Assembly: GCF_040419245.1 (NCBI RefSeq)
Contig: NZ_JAZHOH010000001.1
Location: 4,402,001 to 4,466,000, forward strand
Direction of reading: 5' to 3'
Length of the DNA: 64,000 nucleotides
Source of the DNA: Ewingella sp. CoE-038-23
GTDB lineage: Bacteria; Pseudomonadota; Gammaproteobacteria; Enterobacterales; Enterobacteriaceae
Translations under genes and position numbers: made by a program
Notes under the pieces: model-generated
What the model saw: the letters and a program-made list of their open reading frames with translations, nothing else
Database searches by the model: none
Told to the model about the DNA's origin: nothing
In this document: one piece after another, positions 52,518 to 61,791 of the stretch
Layout: each line of letters opens with the position of its first letter
How positions within the stretch are numbered: position 1 is the first letter of the stretch

Positions 52518-52610
52518 GGGAGCACCTCAAAAACACCATCGTACACTAAATCAGTAAGTTGGCACCATTACCCGGCAGGCGATCTGGATTATCGTCACGC
52601 TGTTAAATAT

Positions 52611-54508
52611 GTCGCCCGTTACCGGATACCCCCCGCACAGATCCCGGCGTGCGCGATTTACGCACCGGGCTCCTGCCTCGGGTGTCTGGCGGTGAACCGC
52701 TCCACAGGCCATGGATGAAGAACCCGAACCCTTGGTAGCCATGCGGCTGCCAGTTTGTTTGCTTTCGTCCAGGTCGTATCATCCTTCTGGCTCCTGCGCC
52801 TGAGCGCCCGGCGCCAGAGGTTTGTTACGTGTGTCCTGAACTTCTGCATGGTGGGGAAGTTGCCCGGTACCGAGTGATAGTTCAGGTATCCCTGAACCAC
52901 TCTCCTGAGCCATTTTCCCTGTTCGGGGATTGAGTAATGCCAGCGCCTTCGCAGACCGTCTTTGATGGCTTTCAGAGTTGCCGTCATCCGATCCCGGCGG
53001 GTCTTTCGTATCAGCATGAACCTGCCGTTGCGATCTTTCCCGCTGATGTGCGTGAACCCGAGGAAGTTGAACGTTTCTGGTTTGCCTTTTCCCCTGATGG
53101 CACGGTTTTCGGCAGCGAAGCGGCCGAACTCCATCAGACGGGTTTTCTCCGGGTGAACCGTGAGTCCGAACTTCCTCAGTCTGCGCTGCATGGCTATACG
53201 GAAGCGCCGGGCATCGTATCGTTTGTCGAACCCGATGACGATGTCATCGGCGTATCTGACCATTACCACATTGCCTGTGGCATAGCGACGTCGCCACTGA
53301 TGCGCCCACAGATCGAAGACGTAGTGGAGGTATATGTTTGCCAGCAGCGGTGAGATGACCGCACCCTGTGGGGTGCCTTCCTCCGTTGCTCGCCATTGAC
53401 CCTCCTCCGACGTCCCGGCTGTGAGCCACTTACGTATGAGCCTGATTACCCTCCGGTCGCCGATCCGATGCTCTGTGAACCTGATCAGCCATTCGTGGCT
53501 CACCCTGTCGAAGAACTGACTGATGTCGGCATCCAGTACCCAGTTTACGTTAGTGCGTACCAGCCCTGTGGCCAGTGCGTCCAGTGCATCGTGCTGGCTT
53601 CGCCCGGGTCTGAACCCGTATGAGAACCCCATAAAGTCGTTTTCATAGACTGCGTTCAGGATTTTCACCAGCGCATACTGGACGATCTTGTCCTCCAGCG
53701 AGGCGATGCCGAGCGGGCGTTGTTTTCCATCCGCTTTTGGGATGTAGTGACGCCTGCCGGGCTGCGCCCTGTAGCTGCCCTGATGTAGCCTCCGGTGCAG
53801 ATCTGTTATGTTGTTCTTCATGTTTCCGGCGTAGTCCATCCACCTGATGCCATCCACTCCCGCGGCCGCTTTCCTGCTCAGGGAGAGGAATGCGGCTTCC
53901 AGTGCTTCTACTGTCAGCAGGTGGAACAATGCTGTAAACCGTTCTTTCTTCCGCTGCTTCGCAGCTTCCCGCACGCGTGACAGCCTCTGTGACATGCTTT
54001 CCCGGCTCTGTGTCCGGCGCATGTGTGGCTGTTCCGCGTTCCCCTTGGCCCCGCTCCTTCGCTCCACTGACTCCGCTCCTTTCGGGTTGTTCGCCTGCTT
54101 CGCCGCTACTATGAGCGAGTCCGACTTCTCCTCTCCGTACATCACCGGCTATGACTCCTCGTCTTCCCGGTGCGGGCCATCTCCGCCACTGGCAGATGGT
54201 CAGAGGGGAGATCTCCCGGTTCCCGCGTAGAGATCGTATTGACATGCCAGGGTCTCAGACCCCGCCGGGTCCATGTGGCACTCGCAGTATCGCACCCTAT
54301 GATTTTGCCTTCCGTTAACAGTACAACGTCGGCACCCGGTAATTTAATATACATTTCGTGGCTCAATGGCTGGCCTGTCAACACCCCTGTCAACGCTTCG
54401 CCCCATACCTCGCGGTATGCAACGCATGACTCGGGGACCTTGTGGATTGCTGGTCCTTCAATGGTCGGGGACTTTCACCCCTTGATCTCTACCGGTCTCC
54501 CGGCGCAC
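52611..54508 (-). mobile_element. Group II intron
   Basis: Reverse strand begins GTGCGCCGGGAGACC at 54508, a typical group II 5' end, contains a reverse transcriptase ORF and has a 34-nt domain V hairpin at 52639-52672 (GAGCCCGGTGCG ... GCACGCCGGGATCT). Domain VI after it looks shortened, and the 3' boundary (about 52611) is uncertain. The 5' end abuts the LexA box of umuD. Confidence 0.85.
52658..54145 (-). CDS. ltrA: Group II intron reverse transcriptase/maturase
   Basis: Up to 495 aa. RT domains 0-7 with the catalytic YADD in VVMVRYADDIVIGF and the FSYGFRPGRSQHDAL motif, followed by a maturase X domain (NFLGFTHISG ... VVQGYLNYHSVPGN). The C-terminus is short, so an HNH endonuclease is absent, as in group IIC-like introns. 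The stop codon lies inside domain V. The true start may be downstream of 54145. Confidence 0.9.
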   Translation of the reverse strand: MMYGEEKSDSLIVAAKQANNPKGAESVERRSGAKGNAEQPHMRRTQSRESMSQRLSRVREAAKQRKKERFTALFHLLTVEALEAAFLSLSRKAAAGVDGIRWMDYAGNMKNNITDLHRRLHQGSYRAQPGRRHYIPKADGKQRPLGIASLEDKIVQYALVKILNAVYENDFMGFSYGFRPGRSQHDALDALATGLVRTNVNWVLDADISQFFDRVSHEWLIRFTEHRIGDRRVIRLIRKWLTAGTSEEGQWRATEEGTPQGAVISPLLANIYLHYVFDLWAHQWRRRYATGNVVMVRYADDIVIGFDKRYDARRFRIAMQRRLRKFGLTVHPEKTRLMEFGRFAAENRAIRGKGKPETFNFLGFTHISGKDRNGRFMLIRKTRRDRMTATLKAIKDGLRRRWHYSIPEQGKWLRRVVQGYLNYHSVPGNFPTMQKFRTHVTNLWRRALRRRSQKDDTTWTKANKLAAAWLPRVRVLHPWPVERFTARHPRQEPGA

Positions 54509-54509
54509 A

Positions 54510-54525
54510 CTGTATGCATAACCAG
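54510..54525 (+). promoter_or_regulatory. LexA (SOS) box of umuDC
   Basis: CTGTATGCATAACCAG matches CTG-N10-CAG, 25 bp before the umuD start. The group II intron ends one base upstream, so any promoter element further upstream is displaced. Confidence 0.85.
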
Positions 54526-54550
54526 TAAAATTAGAGTATCAGGAGGAAAG

Positions 54551-54982
54551 ATGAAGCTACAGCTTTTCAGCACCGGGAAAGAACACCCGCCACAGGCCCA
54601 TCCATTGTTTGCCGATCTGGCCAGCTGCGGTTTTCCCAGCCCTGCCGCTGACTATGTCGAGTCCGATCTGGATCTCCATGATTACTGCATACGGCATCCG
54701 AGCGCGACGTACTACCTGCGTGCCAGCGGAGACAGCATGGCGGACGGTAGTCTGTACAATGGCGATCTGCTGGTTGTGGACAGTGCTGAAAAGCCGCGGC
54801 ACGGCGATATCGTTGTCGCCAGCGTACAGGGGGAGTTTACGGTTAAACGGCTTCTGCTGACGCCTCGACTGACGCTGCAGCCCATGAATGCCTCCTGGTC
54901 GCCGATTTATCCTGACCCCGACGAGCTGGATATCTTTGGCGTCGTCACGCATATCATCCACCGCCCGAGGGAGATGTACTGA
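54551..54982 (+). CDS. umuD: UmuD/MucA-like polymerase V accessory protein
   Basis: 143 aa. Self-cleavage site Cys26-Gly27 (LASCGFPSP), catalytic Ser62 in RASGDSMAD and Lys99 in FTVKRLL. RecA-stimulated cleavage gives UmuD', which joins UmuC in Pol V. RBS AGGAGGAAAG. Overlaps umuC by one base (TGATG). Plasmid-borne umuDC homologues are common and raise mutation rate. Confidence 0.94.
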   Translation: MKLQLFSTGKEHPPQAHPLFADLASCGFPSPAADYVESDLDLHDYCIRHPSATYYLRASGDSMADGSLYNGDLLVVDSAEKPRHGDIVVASVQGEFTVKRLLLTPRLTLQPMNASWSPIYPDPDELDIFGVVTHIIHRPREMY

Positions 54983-56253
54983 TGTTTGCCCTGGCCGATG
55001 TGAACAGCTTCTATGCCAGCTGTGAACGTGTTTTCCGACCGGATTTGAAAGGAAAGCCGATAGTCGTCCTGAGCAACAACGACGGGAACGTAATCGCTCG
55101 CAGTGCCGAGGCGAAGCCCTGGATCAAAATGGGAACTCCGTGGTTTCAGATAAAAAACGAAAGGTACCCGGAAAAAATATATTCGTTTTCAAGTAACTAT
55201 GAACTTTACGCCTCGATGTCGGCGCGCGTGATGAACTGCCTGGAGGAACTGGCCCCCAGAGTGGAACAGTATTCAATTGATGAGATGTTCCTCGATTTGA
55301 CCGGCGTGGAGCACTGTATGGAGCTTGAGGACTTCGGCCGGCAGCTGCGTCAGCACGTGTATGACTGTACCCACCTGACCATTGGCGTGGGCGCCGGACC
55401 AACGAAGACCCTTGCAAAATCAGCCCAGTGGGCCTCAAAAGAGTGGAAACAGCTTCGTGGCGTACTTGCTCTGACCAGGGGAAATCCGCAGAGAACGCGG
55501 AAACTGCTTTCACTGCAGCCGGTTAAAGAAATCTGGGGGGTGGGTAACCGTATTGCACGCAAGCTGAATGTGCTGGGCATTAAGACCGCGCTCGATCTCG
55601 CCCTGACGAACCCGGCCTTCATCCGCAAAAATTTTTCTGTGGTCCTTGAGCGAACGGTACGTGAACTGAACGGGGAAAGCTGCCTTTCGCTTGAGGAAGC
55701 CCCTCCGACGAAACAGCAAATTGTCTGCAGCCGCAGTTTTGGCGTGAAGATCACGGAGTACGAGTCACTCCGTCAGGCTATCTGTCAGCACGCAGAGCGG
55801 GCCTCTGAAAAGCTGCGTAAAGAGCACCAGTATTGCCGGCATATTTCCGTTTTCATCAAAACGTCTCCGTTCGCCGTTAAAGAACCTTACTACGGCAACG
55901 TGGCTACGGAAAAACTTCTTACACCCACTCAGGACACCAGGGACATCATTGCAGCCGCCACAACGGCTCTGGAGCGTATCTGGAGGGATGGACACCGGTA
56001 TGCCAAAGCCGGAGTTATGCTGAATGACTTCACCGGCTCCGGCGTTTCGCAGCTGCAGCTGTTCGACGAACGCCCGCCACGCCCTTACAGTGCTGAGCTG
56101 ATGAAGGTTCTGGACGGGATCAACAACTCAGGGCTGGGTAAAGTATGGTTTGCGGGGCGGGGTATTGCCCCGGAATGGCAAATGAAACGGGAGATGCTTT
56201 CTCCTGCTTATACGACACGATGGTCAGATATTCCTGCAGCGAAACTGGCGTAA
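54982..56253 (+). CDS. umuC: DNA polymerase V catalytic subunit UmuC
   Basis: 423 aa Y-family polymerase. Catalytic acids in [18 protein letters not shown] and [12 protein letters not shown]; helix-hairpin-helix thumb ([24 protein letters not shown]); little-finger domain and C-terminal [10 protein letters not shown] region. Copies damaged DNA with UmuD'. Full length. Confidence 0.96.
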   Translation: MFALADVNSFYASCERVFRPDLKGKPIVVLSNNDGNVIARSAEAKPWIKMGTPWFQIKNERYPEKIYSFSSNYELYASMSARVMNCLEELAPRVEQYSIDEMFLDLTGVEHCMELEDFGRQLRQHVYDCTHLTIGVGAGPTKTLAKSAQWASKEWKQLRGVLALTRGNPQRTRKLLSLQPVKEIWGVGNRIARKLNVLGIKTALDLALTNPAFIRKNFSVVLERTVRELNGESCLSLEEAPPTKQQIVCSRSFGVKITEYESLRQAICQHAERASEKLRKEHQYCRHISVFIKTSPFAVKEPYYGNVATEKLLTPTQDTRDIIAAATTALERIWRDGHRYAKAGVMLNDFTGSGVSQLQLFDERPPRPYSAELMKVLDGINNSGLGKVWFAGRGIAPEWQMKREMLSPAYTTRWSDIPAAKLA

Positions 56254-56258
56254 AACTT

Positions 56259-56335
56259 TGGCGATTTCACCTTGAAATTCTCAGCCTAAACTGCCTAATT
56301 ACAATAAGTTAGATGTGAAATCGCCATGGCGAAAT
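56259..56335. other. parS: P1-type parS centromere
   Basis: TGGCGATTTCACCTTGAAAT near the left and GTGAAATCGCCATGGCGAAA near the right form the box A (ATTTCACC/GTGAAAT) and box B (TCGCCA) pattern of P1/P7 parS, separated by an AT-rich IHF-like spacer. It lies immediately downstream of parB, as in P1. Confidence 0.85.
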
Positions 56336-57312
56336 TATTGACTCAAATTTCTGTCAAGGACCTCGTTGATAGCCTTGTCCAGTTCATCCTGAATCACTTT
56401 TGACATACGGCTAAACTCATAAGTCAGCGTACGCCCTTTCACACGCTTACGCGCGAACTTGTCCTTTTCTTCAAAAGACCAGAGTGGGGAAACCACTGAC
56501 TTTTCCTTGGGAGATGGATCTATCAATGCCTGAGATGCCTGAGAAATCAGCTTCAGTATACTGGCTTTCTGTTCGTCTTCTGGTCGCTCGCCTTCACTCA
56601 AAATTGCATCGAGCTGAGCTGATACAGACTGAATGAGTTCTTCAGGCGTTAATCCCTTTTCACTGAGTTTTTCATTAACTTCTAAAAGAAGTTTATAGTC
56701 ACTAAACGATAGCTCCGACTGAACCGGGAACAGAGAAATCAAGTCTTGCGGTACGGCCGCCGCCTGCAGCGCCCTGGTAACTTTAGCTTGAGATAACCCC
56801 TCCAGTTCAGCAATTTCCTTTTGATTAAATCCGGACTCTTTAAGAGCGATCAATCTCAGGCCAATCTCCCGAAGATTATGTTCTTTAGCTGTCTGGATAT
56901 CTTTAGCCAGTTGGCGAGCTTCATCAGCTGATAAATGCTCTTCGGTAACCATTACATCAAGGCCTGTACGGACAAAAATTGCTGAGGCTCGCCGTCTTGA
57001 ACCATCCAGTATCTCAATCCTTTCACTTTGCTTAATACCAATACAGGGAAAGAACTGCTGAAACTTAATCGTCTGGATAATGGATTTCAGGGACTCCCTG
57101 GTCAGTGCCAGTTGATCTCTTCCGTTGTTTTCCTGGTTTACGAAGGTCTTACTTTCAACTTCAGATGCAGGCACCCGAACAAACCTGAACGTTACCTTCC
57201 TGCCGGTTTTTAAGGTAAATACCTGGCTTCTACCGGTGTCCGTCATTTCCGCAATTGACGCCTGGGTATTTAACTGTCTGCCGATGGTTTTTCTTTTCTC
57301 ATTCGACATCAC
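56335..57312 (-). CDS. parB: P1-type partition protein ParB
   Basis: 325 aa. ParB/Spo0J N-terminal region, central HTH (ESGFNQKEIAELEGLSQAKVTRALQAA) and a C-terminal dimer/box-B-binding domain. It binds parS and recruits ParA. Overlaps parA by four bases (57309-57312). Confidence 0.92.
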   Translation of the reverse strand: MMSNEKRKTIGRQLNTQASIAEMTDTGRSQVFTLKTGRKVTFRFVRVPASEVESKTFVNQENNGRDQLALTRESLKSIIQTIKFQQFFPCIGIKQSERIEILDGSRRRASAIFVRTGLDVMVTEEHLSADEARQLAKDIQTAKEHNLREIGLRLIALKESGFNQKEIAELEGLSQAKVTRALQAAAVPQDLISLFPVQSELSFSDYKLLLEVNEKLSEKGLTPEELIQSVSAQLDAILSEGERPEDEQKASILKLISQASQALIDPSPKEKSVVSPLWSFEEKDKFARKRVKGRTLTYEFSRMSKVIQDELDKAINEVLDRNLSQ

Positions 57313-58514
57313 ATACCTCCGTTAGTACGAATGAACTCGATGCGATCAAAGACTGCCTTCGCAAAGTCTTCCGCTGCTGATTTTGCGCTTTTTAGTGCCT
57401 CTGTACTTCCATCATAGGTTGCTGGATTTGCTGAAATAACTGTGTCAAAAGTCTCCCCACAGCGTTCGAAACCATCCAGTCTCGGCAGAACCATGTCTAG
57501 CATATCGGCACCGAAAACCTCTTTGGCCTGACTATGGCAAATTTTGTGATCAGACTTGTTCAGGATCTTGGACATGAAGCCGACATTACCGATGAGATTG
57601 CAGGTGTGCCCATCCATTTCAATGGAATCTATGAGGGCAGGGAGGCTGGCCACAAACTTCAGGGAAGAATGAAAATCAACCGTAGCCGGTGGAAGAGGGG
57701 TCAACATCAGGTCTGCCGCCCCAATACAGTTTTTCAGGAACGCATCAAGGTGAGGACCACTATCAAGGAAAATAAAGTCGTAGTCATGCTGGAGCTTATC
57801 GATAATGTTATCTTTAAGCACAGCATGAATATTTTTCCCTGGAAGATGTTCTTCACACAATCCCTTCCAGCCTTCAGCAAGGAATGCATCGTCAATGGAA
57901 GCGGGGATTACATCAACACCAGGGATAATAGACGGTACTATAAAATCGGAAAGTAATTCTTCACGAGACACGTTCTGGAGCATGGCCTGAGCAGCCGTAT
58001 TTTCAACCAGGCCCACTGAATTTTCATGGCTCAGGAACATTGTCAGAGATGCCTGCGGATCGAAATCGATGGCCAGAATACGTAGGTCTTCGAACAGAAG
58101 CTGAGGATGAGCTCGAAAAGCATGTGATAATGAAGCGGTAGAAACTGTCTTGGAACCACCACCTTTAAGATTACATACAAAAATCGTAAAGGCTTTATCA
58201 AAGCGATCCCTGTACTTGGGTACTTTACGGTGGTTATACAGATCGATGACATTCTGAATCGTCATCGCGTATTTCATCGTATTACCAGAAGGTTTCTTTT
58301 TGAAAATGTAGCCACCGGCTTCCATTTCGGCCACAGCATACTCAACACTGCCTTTACTGAGCTTAGGCAGCTTATACAGAGCGGCTTTGCTGTATTCCTG
58401 ATAGAACTCGGTAAGCTTCAATTCCTCTTTTTGCTGGCGGATACTCTCGCTCAAAGATGTCAGAAGCTTACCTGCACGTGTAGCAACTTTCCGTAACTGC
58501 TCAATATTGTTCAT
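57309..58514 (-). CDS. parA: P1-type partition ATPase ParA
   Basis: 401 aa. N-terminal HTH-containing region (GSVEYAVAEMEAGGYIFKKKP) and a deviant Walker A reading LKGGGSKTVSTASL, where P1 ParA has KGGVSKTV. Walker A' FDPQASL and switch regions follow. Large type Ia ParA, which also represses its own promoter; an inverted repeat upstream is the likely operator. Confidence 0.93.
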   Translation of the reverse strand: MNNIEQLRKVATRAGKLLTSLSESIRQQKEELKLTEFYQEYSKAALYKLPKLSKGSVEYAVAEMEAGGYIFKKKPSGNTMKYAMTIQNVIDLYNHRKVPKYRDRFDKAFTIFVCNLKGGGSKTVSTASLSHAFRAHPQLLFEDLRILAIDFDPQASLTMFLSHENSVGLVENTAAQAMLQNVSREELLSDFIVPSIIPGVDVIPASIDDAFLAEGWKGLCEEHLPGKNIHAVLKDNIIDKLQHDYDFIFLDSGPHLDAFLKNCIGAADLMLTPLPPATVDFHSSLKFVASLPALIDSIEMDGHTCNLIGNVGFMSKILNKSDHKICHSQAKEVFGADMLDMVLPRLDGFERCGETFDTVISANPATYDGSTEALKSAKSAAEDFAKAVFDRIEFIRTNGGM

Positions 58515-58523
58515 TTATCACCT

Positions 58524-58561
58524 CATGACGTTTTTTGTCATTTTGAACAAAAAGAGTCATG
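58524..58561 (-). promoter_or_regulatory. Inverted-repeat operator upstream of parA
   Basis: CATGAC ... GTCATG arms (26-bp centre) with an inner TGAC-GTTTTTT-GTCA pair, 10 bp upstream of parA. Typical position for ParA autorepression. Confidence 0.5.
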
Positions 58562-58829
58562 TTTCAAGCAAAAAATCATATTGTTTTGATTTCGCTCTCA
58601 ACAGGAGGGGGGAGAAGTTCGACGGGCGTGCCACTCAATCACAGTGCCGCAACACGCAGACGCACTTATGACCATCACACAACAAGTCGTACAAAAGGGT
58701 ATAGAGAAAGGTATCAGCGCTCGCCGCAGCCATGTAACCGAGCGTAGCGAGCGAACTGGCGAGGAAGCGAAGAGGAACCGTTCCGGCAGATAGCTCTTAC
58801 GCTCAGCACAAGAAGAGTTTTCCATCCTC

Positions 58830-59333
58830 TGTGGGAAACAGGTCAACTTTATGGACGCTCAGGACTATGGGAAACAGGTCAACTTCGCGGACGGCCCGGA
58901 CTATGGGAAACAGGTCAACTTCACGGACGGCCCGGACTATGGGAAACAGGTCAACTTCACGGATGGCCGGGAGTGTGGGAAACAAGTCAACTCCGCGGAC
59001 GGCCCGGACTGTGGGAAACAGGTCAACTCCGCGGACGGCCAGGACTGTGGAAAACAGGTCAACTTTACAGACATCCGGGACTGTGGGAAACAGGTCAACT
59101 TTGCAGACGTCCGGGACTGTGGGAAACAGGTCAACTTTGCAGACGTCCGGGACTGTGGGAAACAGGTCAACTACGCGGACAGCCGGGATTGCGGGAAACA
59201 AGTCAACTCCGCGGACGGCCCGGACTGTGGGAAACAGGTCAACTCCGCGGACGGCCAGGACTGTGGGAAACAGGTCAACTCCGCGGACGGCCAGGACTGT
59301 GGAAAACAGGTCAACTTTGCAGACGTCCGGGAC
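58830..59333. repeat. Tandem array of 14 x 36-bp repeats
   Basis: Units start at 58830 and recur every 36 bp to 59298. Core TGTGGGAAACAGGTCAACT is nearly invariant; the last part alternates between GCGGACGGCC and GCAGACGTCC types. Because 36 is a multiple of three and the unit lacks stops, long frames open on both strands (for example a 12-residue repeat YGKQVNFADGPD); there is no RBS or codon signal, so I treat it as noncoding. It separates the parA promoter from vapBC and looks like an iteron or incompatibility array. Confidence 0.9.
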
Positions 59334-59372
59334 TGGGAGTTTTCGGATCTGCGGTGGAAAAATGAGAAAGCA

Positions 59373-59493
59373 GGATATGCACAGCATATCCATATGCCGC
59401 GCATCTGCATAGGGCAGACATACGCATATGCCAGTCATCTGCATATGTTACACCTATACAAACCCATCCGGCAGGCATATACTGCACATATGC
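59373..59493. promoter_or_regulatory. vapBC operator region with repeated GCATAT half-sites
   Basis: Perfect GGATATGC-ACA-GCATATCC at 59373-59391; GCATATG at 59424-59430 and 59441-59447; GCATAT ... ATATGC at 59475-59493, about 38 bp before vapB. These fit VapBC autoregulatory operators. Confidence 0.6.
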
Positions 59494-59530
59494 ACTCATA
59501 CATCATGCATGATCAGCCGGAGGAACATCC

Positions 59531-59761
59531 ATGCGCACAGTATCGATATTTAAAAACGGCAATAACCGCGCCATCCGTCTGCCCCGGGACCTGGATTTTG
59601 ACGGCGTCAGCGAGCTGGAGATCGTCCGGGAAGGGGACAGCATCATTCTGCGTCCCGTCCGGCCGACCTGGGGCTCGTTCGCGCAGCTAGACAGGGCCGA
59701 TCCGGACTTTATGGCGCAGCGTGAGGATGTGGTCAGCGACGAAGGACGCTTTGATCCATGA
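59531..59761 (+). CDS. vapB: VapB antitoxin
   Basis: 76 aa AbrB/MazE-fold swapped-hairpin protein (MRTVSIFKNGNNRAIRLPRDL), with an acidic C-terminus binding VapC. RBS GGAGGAAC. Overlaps vapC by four bases. Confidence 0.93.
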   Translation: MRTVSIFKNGNNRAIRLPRDLDFDGVSELEIVREGDSIILRPVRPTWGSFAQLDRADPDFMAQREDVVSDEGRFDP

Positions 59762-60174
59762 AGAAAACCTGGATGCTCGACACTAACATCTGCTCGTTCA
59801 TCATGCGCGAGCAGCCGGCAGCGGTGCTGAAGCGCCTGGAGCAGGTGGTGCTGCGCGGTGATCGCATCGTGGTCTCGGCCGTGACGTATGCCGAGATGCG
59901 CTTCGGCGCCACCGGCCCGAAGGCCTCGCCGCGCCATATTCAGCTGGTCGACGCGTTCTGCGCGCGCCTCGATGCCATCCTGCCCTGGGACCGGGCTGCG
60001 GTGGACGCCACGACGGACATCCGGGTGGCGCTGCGCCTCGCCGGGACGCCGATCGGCCCGAACGACACCGCCATTGCCGGACACGCCATCGCGGCGGGCG
60101 CCATCCTGGTGACGAATAATACAAGAGAGTTTGAGCGGGTGCCGGATCTGGTTCTGGAAGACTGGGTTAAGTAA
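59758..60174 (+). CDS. vapC: VapC toxin, PIN-domain ribonuclease
   Basis: 138 aa. PIN acids in MLDTNICSFI (Asp8), VTYAEMRFG and GPNDTAIAGHA, with the final ILVTNNTREF strand. In enterobacteria VapC cuts initiator tRNA. Complete pair for plasmid maintenance. Confidence 0.94.
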   Translation: MKKTWMLDTNICSFIMREQPAAVLKRLEQVVLRGDRIVVSAVTYAEMRFGATGPKASPRHIQLVDAFCARLDAILPWDRAAVDATTDIRVALRLAGTPIGPNDTAIAGHAIAAGAILVTNNTREFERVPDLVLEDWVK

Positions 60175-60219
60175 CGTAGTCAGGCCGCTATCCATCGGCC
60201 TGACAGTTTCTCTGCGATG

Positions 60220-60468
60220 TTATTTGTATTCCTTTTCACCGTTACTGAATGGCTCTACACGGATACGTGTTCTCTCATGTGTGAGTTTTGTCGGCCTGAT
60301 GAATTTAGATATCCCCAGCTGGACGGCCAGAGTCCACATTTCGTCTGAATAAACGATACTGCGGTGATGCTTCTCAATGAGGAAAGCGTCATAATCATGA
60401 TGACGGAACGTCTGTAACACCGACCTGACAAATGCCTGTGATGCCCAGCCTTCTTTCAGGCACTGGAT
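60220..60468 (-). pseudogene. Unrecognised protein, C-terminal fragment cut by IS903
   Basis: The last 82 codons (GWASQAFVRSVLQTFRHHDYDAF ... RTRIRVEPFSNGEKEYK) remain; the 5' side is replaced by IS903. I do not recognise the family. Confidence 0.55.
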
Positions 60469-61525
60469 GGCTTTGTTGAATAAATCAGATTTCGGGTAAG
60501 TCTCCCCCGTAGCGGGTTGTGTTTTCAGGCAATACGCACGCTTTCAGGCATACCTGCTTTCGTCATTTTGTTCAGCGCTCGTACCAGGGCCATAGCCTCC
60601 GCAACCTGACCATCGTAGTCACGCAGCGTCAGTGAACCCCCGAACAGCTGTTTTACCCGGTACATCGCCGTTTCCGCTATCGAGCGACGATTGTAATCTG
60701 TTGTCCATTTCCACCGCGCATTACTCCCGGTCATTCGCTGATTAGCCACTGCACGGTTACGGTCTGCATATTCACCGGGCCAGTAACCCGCACCTTTTCG
60801 GGGAGGGATAAGCGCGCTGATTTTCTTACGCCGCAGTTCATCGTGACATAGCCGGGTATCGTAAGCGCCATCGGCGGCGGCTGACCTGATTTTCCGGTGG
60901 GTTTGCCGGATTAACCCGGGGAAGGCCTCTGAGTCCGTAACGTTGTTCAGCGACAGGTCAGCGCAGATGATTTCATGTGTTTTACTGTCAACGGCGAGAT
61001 GCAGCTTACGCCAGATACGGCGGCGTTCCTGGCCATGCTTTTTGACTTTCCACTTTCCTTCACCGAAGACCTTCAGCCCGGTGGAATCAATTACCAGGTG
61101 TGCGATTTCACCCCGGGTGGGCATTTTGAAACTGACGTTAACCGACTTTGCCCGCCTGCTGACACAGCTGTAATCCGGGCAGCGTAGCGGAACGTTCATC
61201 AGAGAAAAAATGGAATCAATAAAGCCCTGCGCAGCGCGCAGGGTCAGCCTGAATACGCGTTTAATGACCAGCACAGTCGTGATGGCAAGGTCAGAATAGC
61301 GCTGAGGTCTGCCTCGTGAAGAAGGTGTTGCTGACTCATACCAGGCCTGAATAGCTTCATCATCCAGCCAGAAAGTTATGGAGCCACGGTTGATGAGGGC
61401 TTTATTGTAGGTGGGCCAGTTGGTGATTTTGAACTTTTGCTTTGCCACGGAACGGTCTGCGTTGTCGGGAAGATGCGTGATCTGATCCTTCAACTCAGCA
61501 AAAGTTCGATTTATTCAACAAAGCC
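60469..61525 (-). mobile_element. IS903: IS903-type element (IS5 family), complete 1057 bp
   Basis: GGCTTTGTTGAATAAATC at the left and its exact complement at the right, 1057 bp apart. Flanks GCACTGGAT and CGTCAGGCC do not match, so it sits at a rearranged junction. Confidence 0.95.
60525..61493 (-). CDS. IS903-type transposase
   Basis: Up to 322 aa; the conserved protein starts [18 protein letters not shown] regions in LVIDSTGLKVFG, AADGAYDTRLCHD and SIAETAMYRVKQLFGG. Confidence 0.95.
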   Translation of the reverse strand: MKDQITHLPDNADRSVAKQKFKITNWPTYNKALINRGSITFWLDDEAIQAWYESATPSSRGRPQRYSDLAITTVLVIKRVFRLTLRAAQGFIDSIFSLMNVPLRCPDYSCVSRRAKSVNVSFKMPTRGEIAHLVIDSTGLKVFGEGKWKVKKHGQERRRIWRKLHLAVDSKTHEIICADLSLNNVTDSEAFPGLIRQTHRKIRSAAADGAYDTRLCHDELRRKKISALIPPRKGAGYWPGEYADRNRAVANQRMTGSNARWKWTTDYNRRSIAETAMYRVKQLFGGSLTLRDYDGQVAEAMALVRALNKMTKAGMPESVRIA

Positions 61526-61681
61526 CGTCAGGCCGGAGTGCGACCAAAATCAGACCGACTTTTGCCTATGGTGGTTGCGATGAGGGCCGAGGGACGCAGC
61601 TATCGCTGGATCGCACGCGAGCTCGGTATCAGCAAGAATACCGTCGCTGACATCGTGCAACGACACAGAGCTAACGCTTAG
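61526..61681 (+). pseudogene. Serine recombinase (resolvase) C-terminal tail
   Basis: The frame RQAGVRPKSDRLLPMVVAM and EGRSYRWIARELGISKNTV to a stop at 61681 is the HTH end of a Tn3-type resolvase/invertase. The catalytic domain is missing because of IS903. Confidence 0.65.
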
Positions 61682-61719
61682 GGTGTCATTTCGCCCTCAG
61701 CCGGAACCGACCCCTCACT

Positions 61720-61791
61720 TGTGCTCTGGCAAACAAGCTGGCCAGAATAGCCTGGGCCCTAACGGCACGACAGCAAACTTATGTAGCATAA
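61720..61791 (+). pseudogene. IS110-family transposase tail
   Basis: CALANKLARIAWALTARQQ before a stop at 61791 matches the usual end of IS110-type transposases. No other part survives. Confidence 0.5.

Larger units (their letters stand above)
51805..52572 (-). mobile_element. IS1: IS1, complete 768 bp (copy 3)
   Basis: Full IS1 ends. Its InsA and InsB proteins are identical to those of copy 1. Flanks GAAAAATGG and CGGCAGGCG differ, so it lies at a deletion or fusion junction. Confidence 0.96.

Noticed and set aside
52937-53353. Plus-strand frame within the group II intron
   Set aside because: Antisense to the reverse transcriptase, which has clear catalytic motifs.
52658-54145. Retron or DGR reverse transcriptase
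   Set aside because: The maturase X domain and the domain V RNA hairpin identify a group II intron.
57534-57956. Plus-strand frame within parA
   Set aside because: Antisense shadow of a well-supported partition gene.
58830-59333. CRISPR array
   Set aside because: The 36-bp units are directly tandem with no unique spacers, and no cas genes are present.
58803-59690. Long repeat proteins on both strands across the 36-bp array
   Set aside because: The frames are open only because the repeat unit is a multiple of three and lacks stops; no RBS or domain supports translation.
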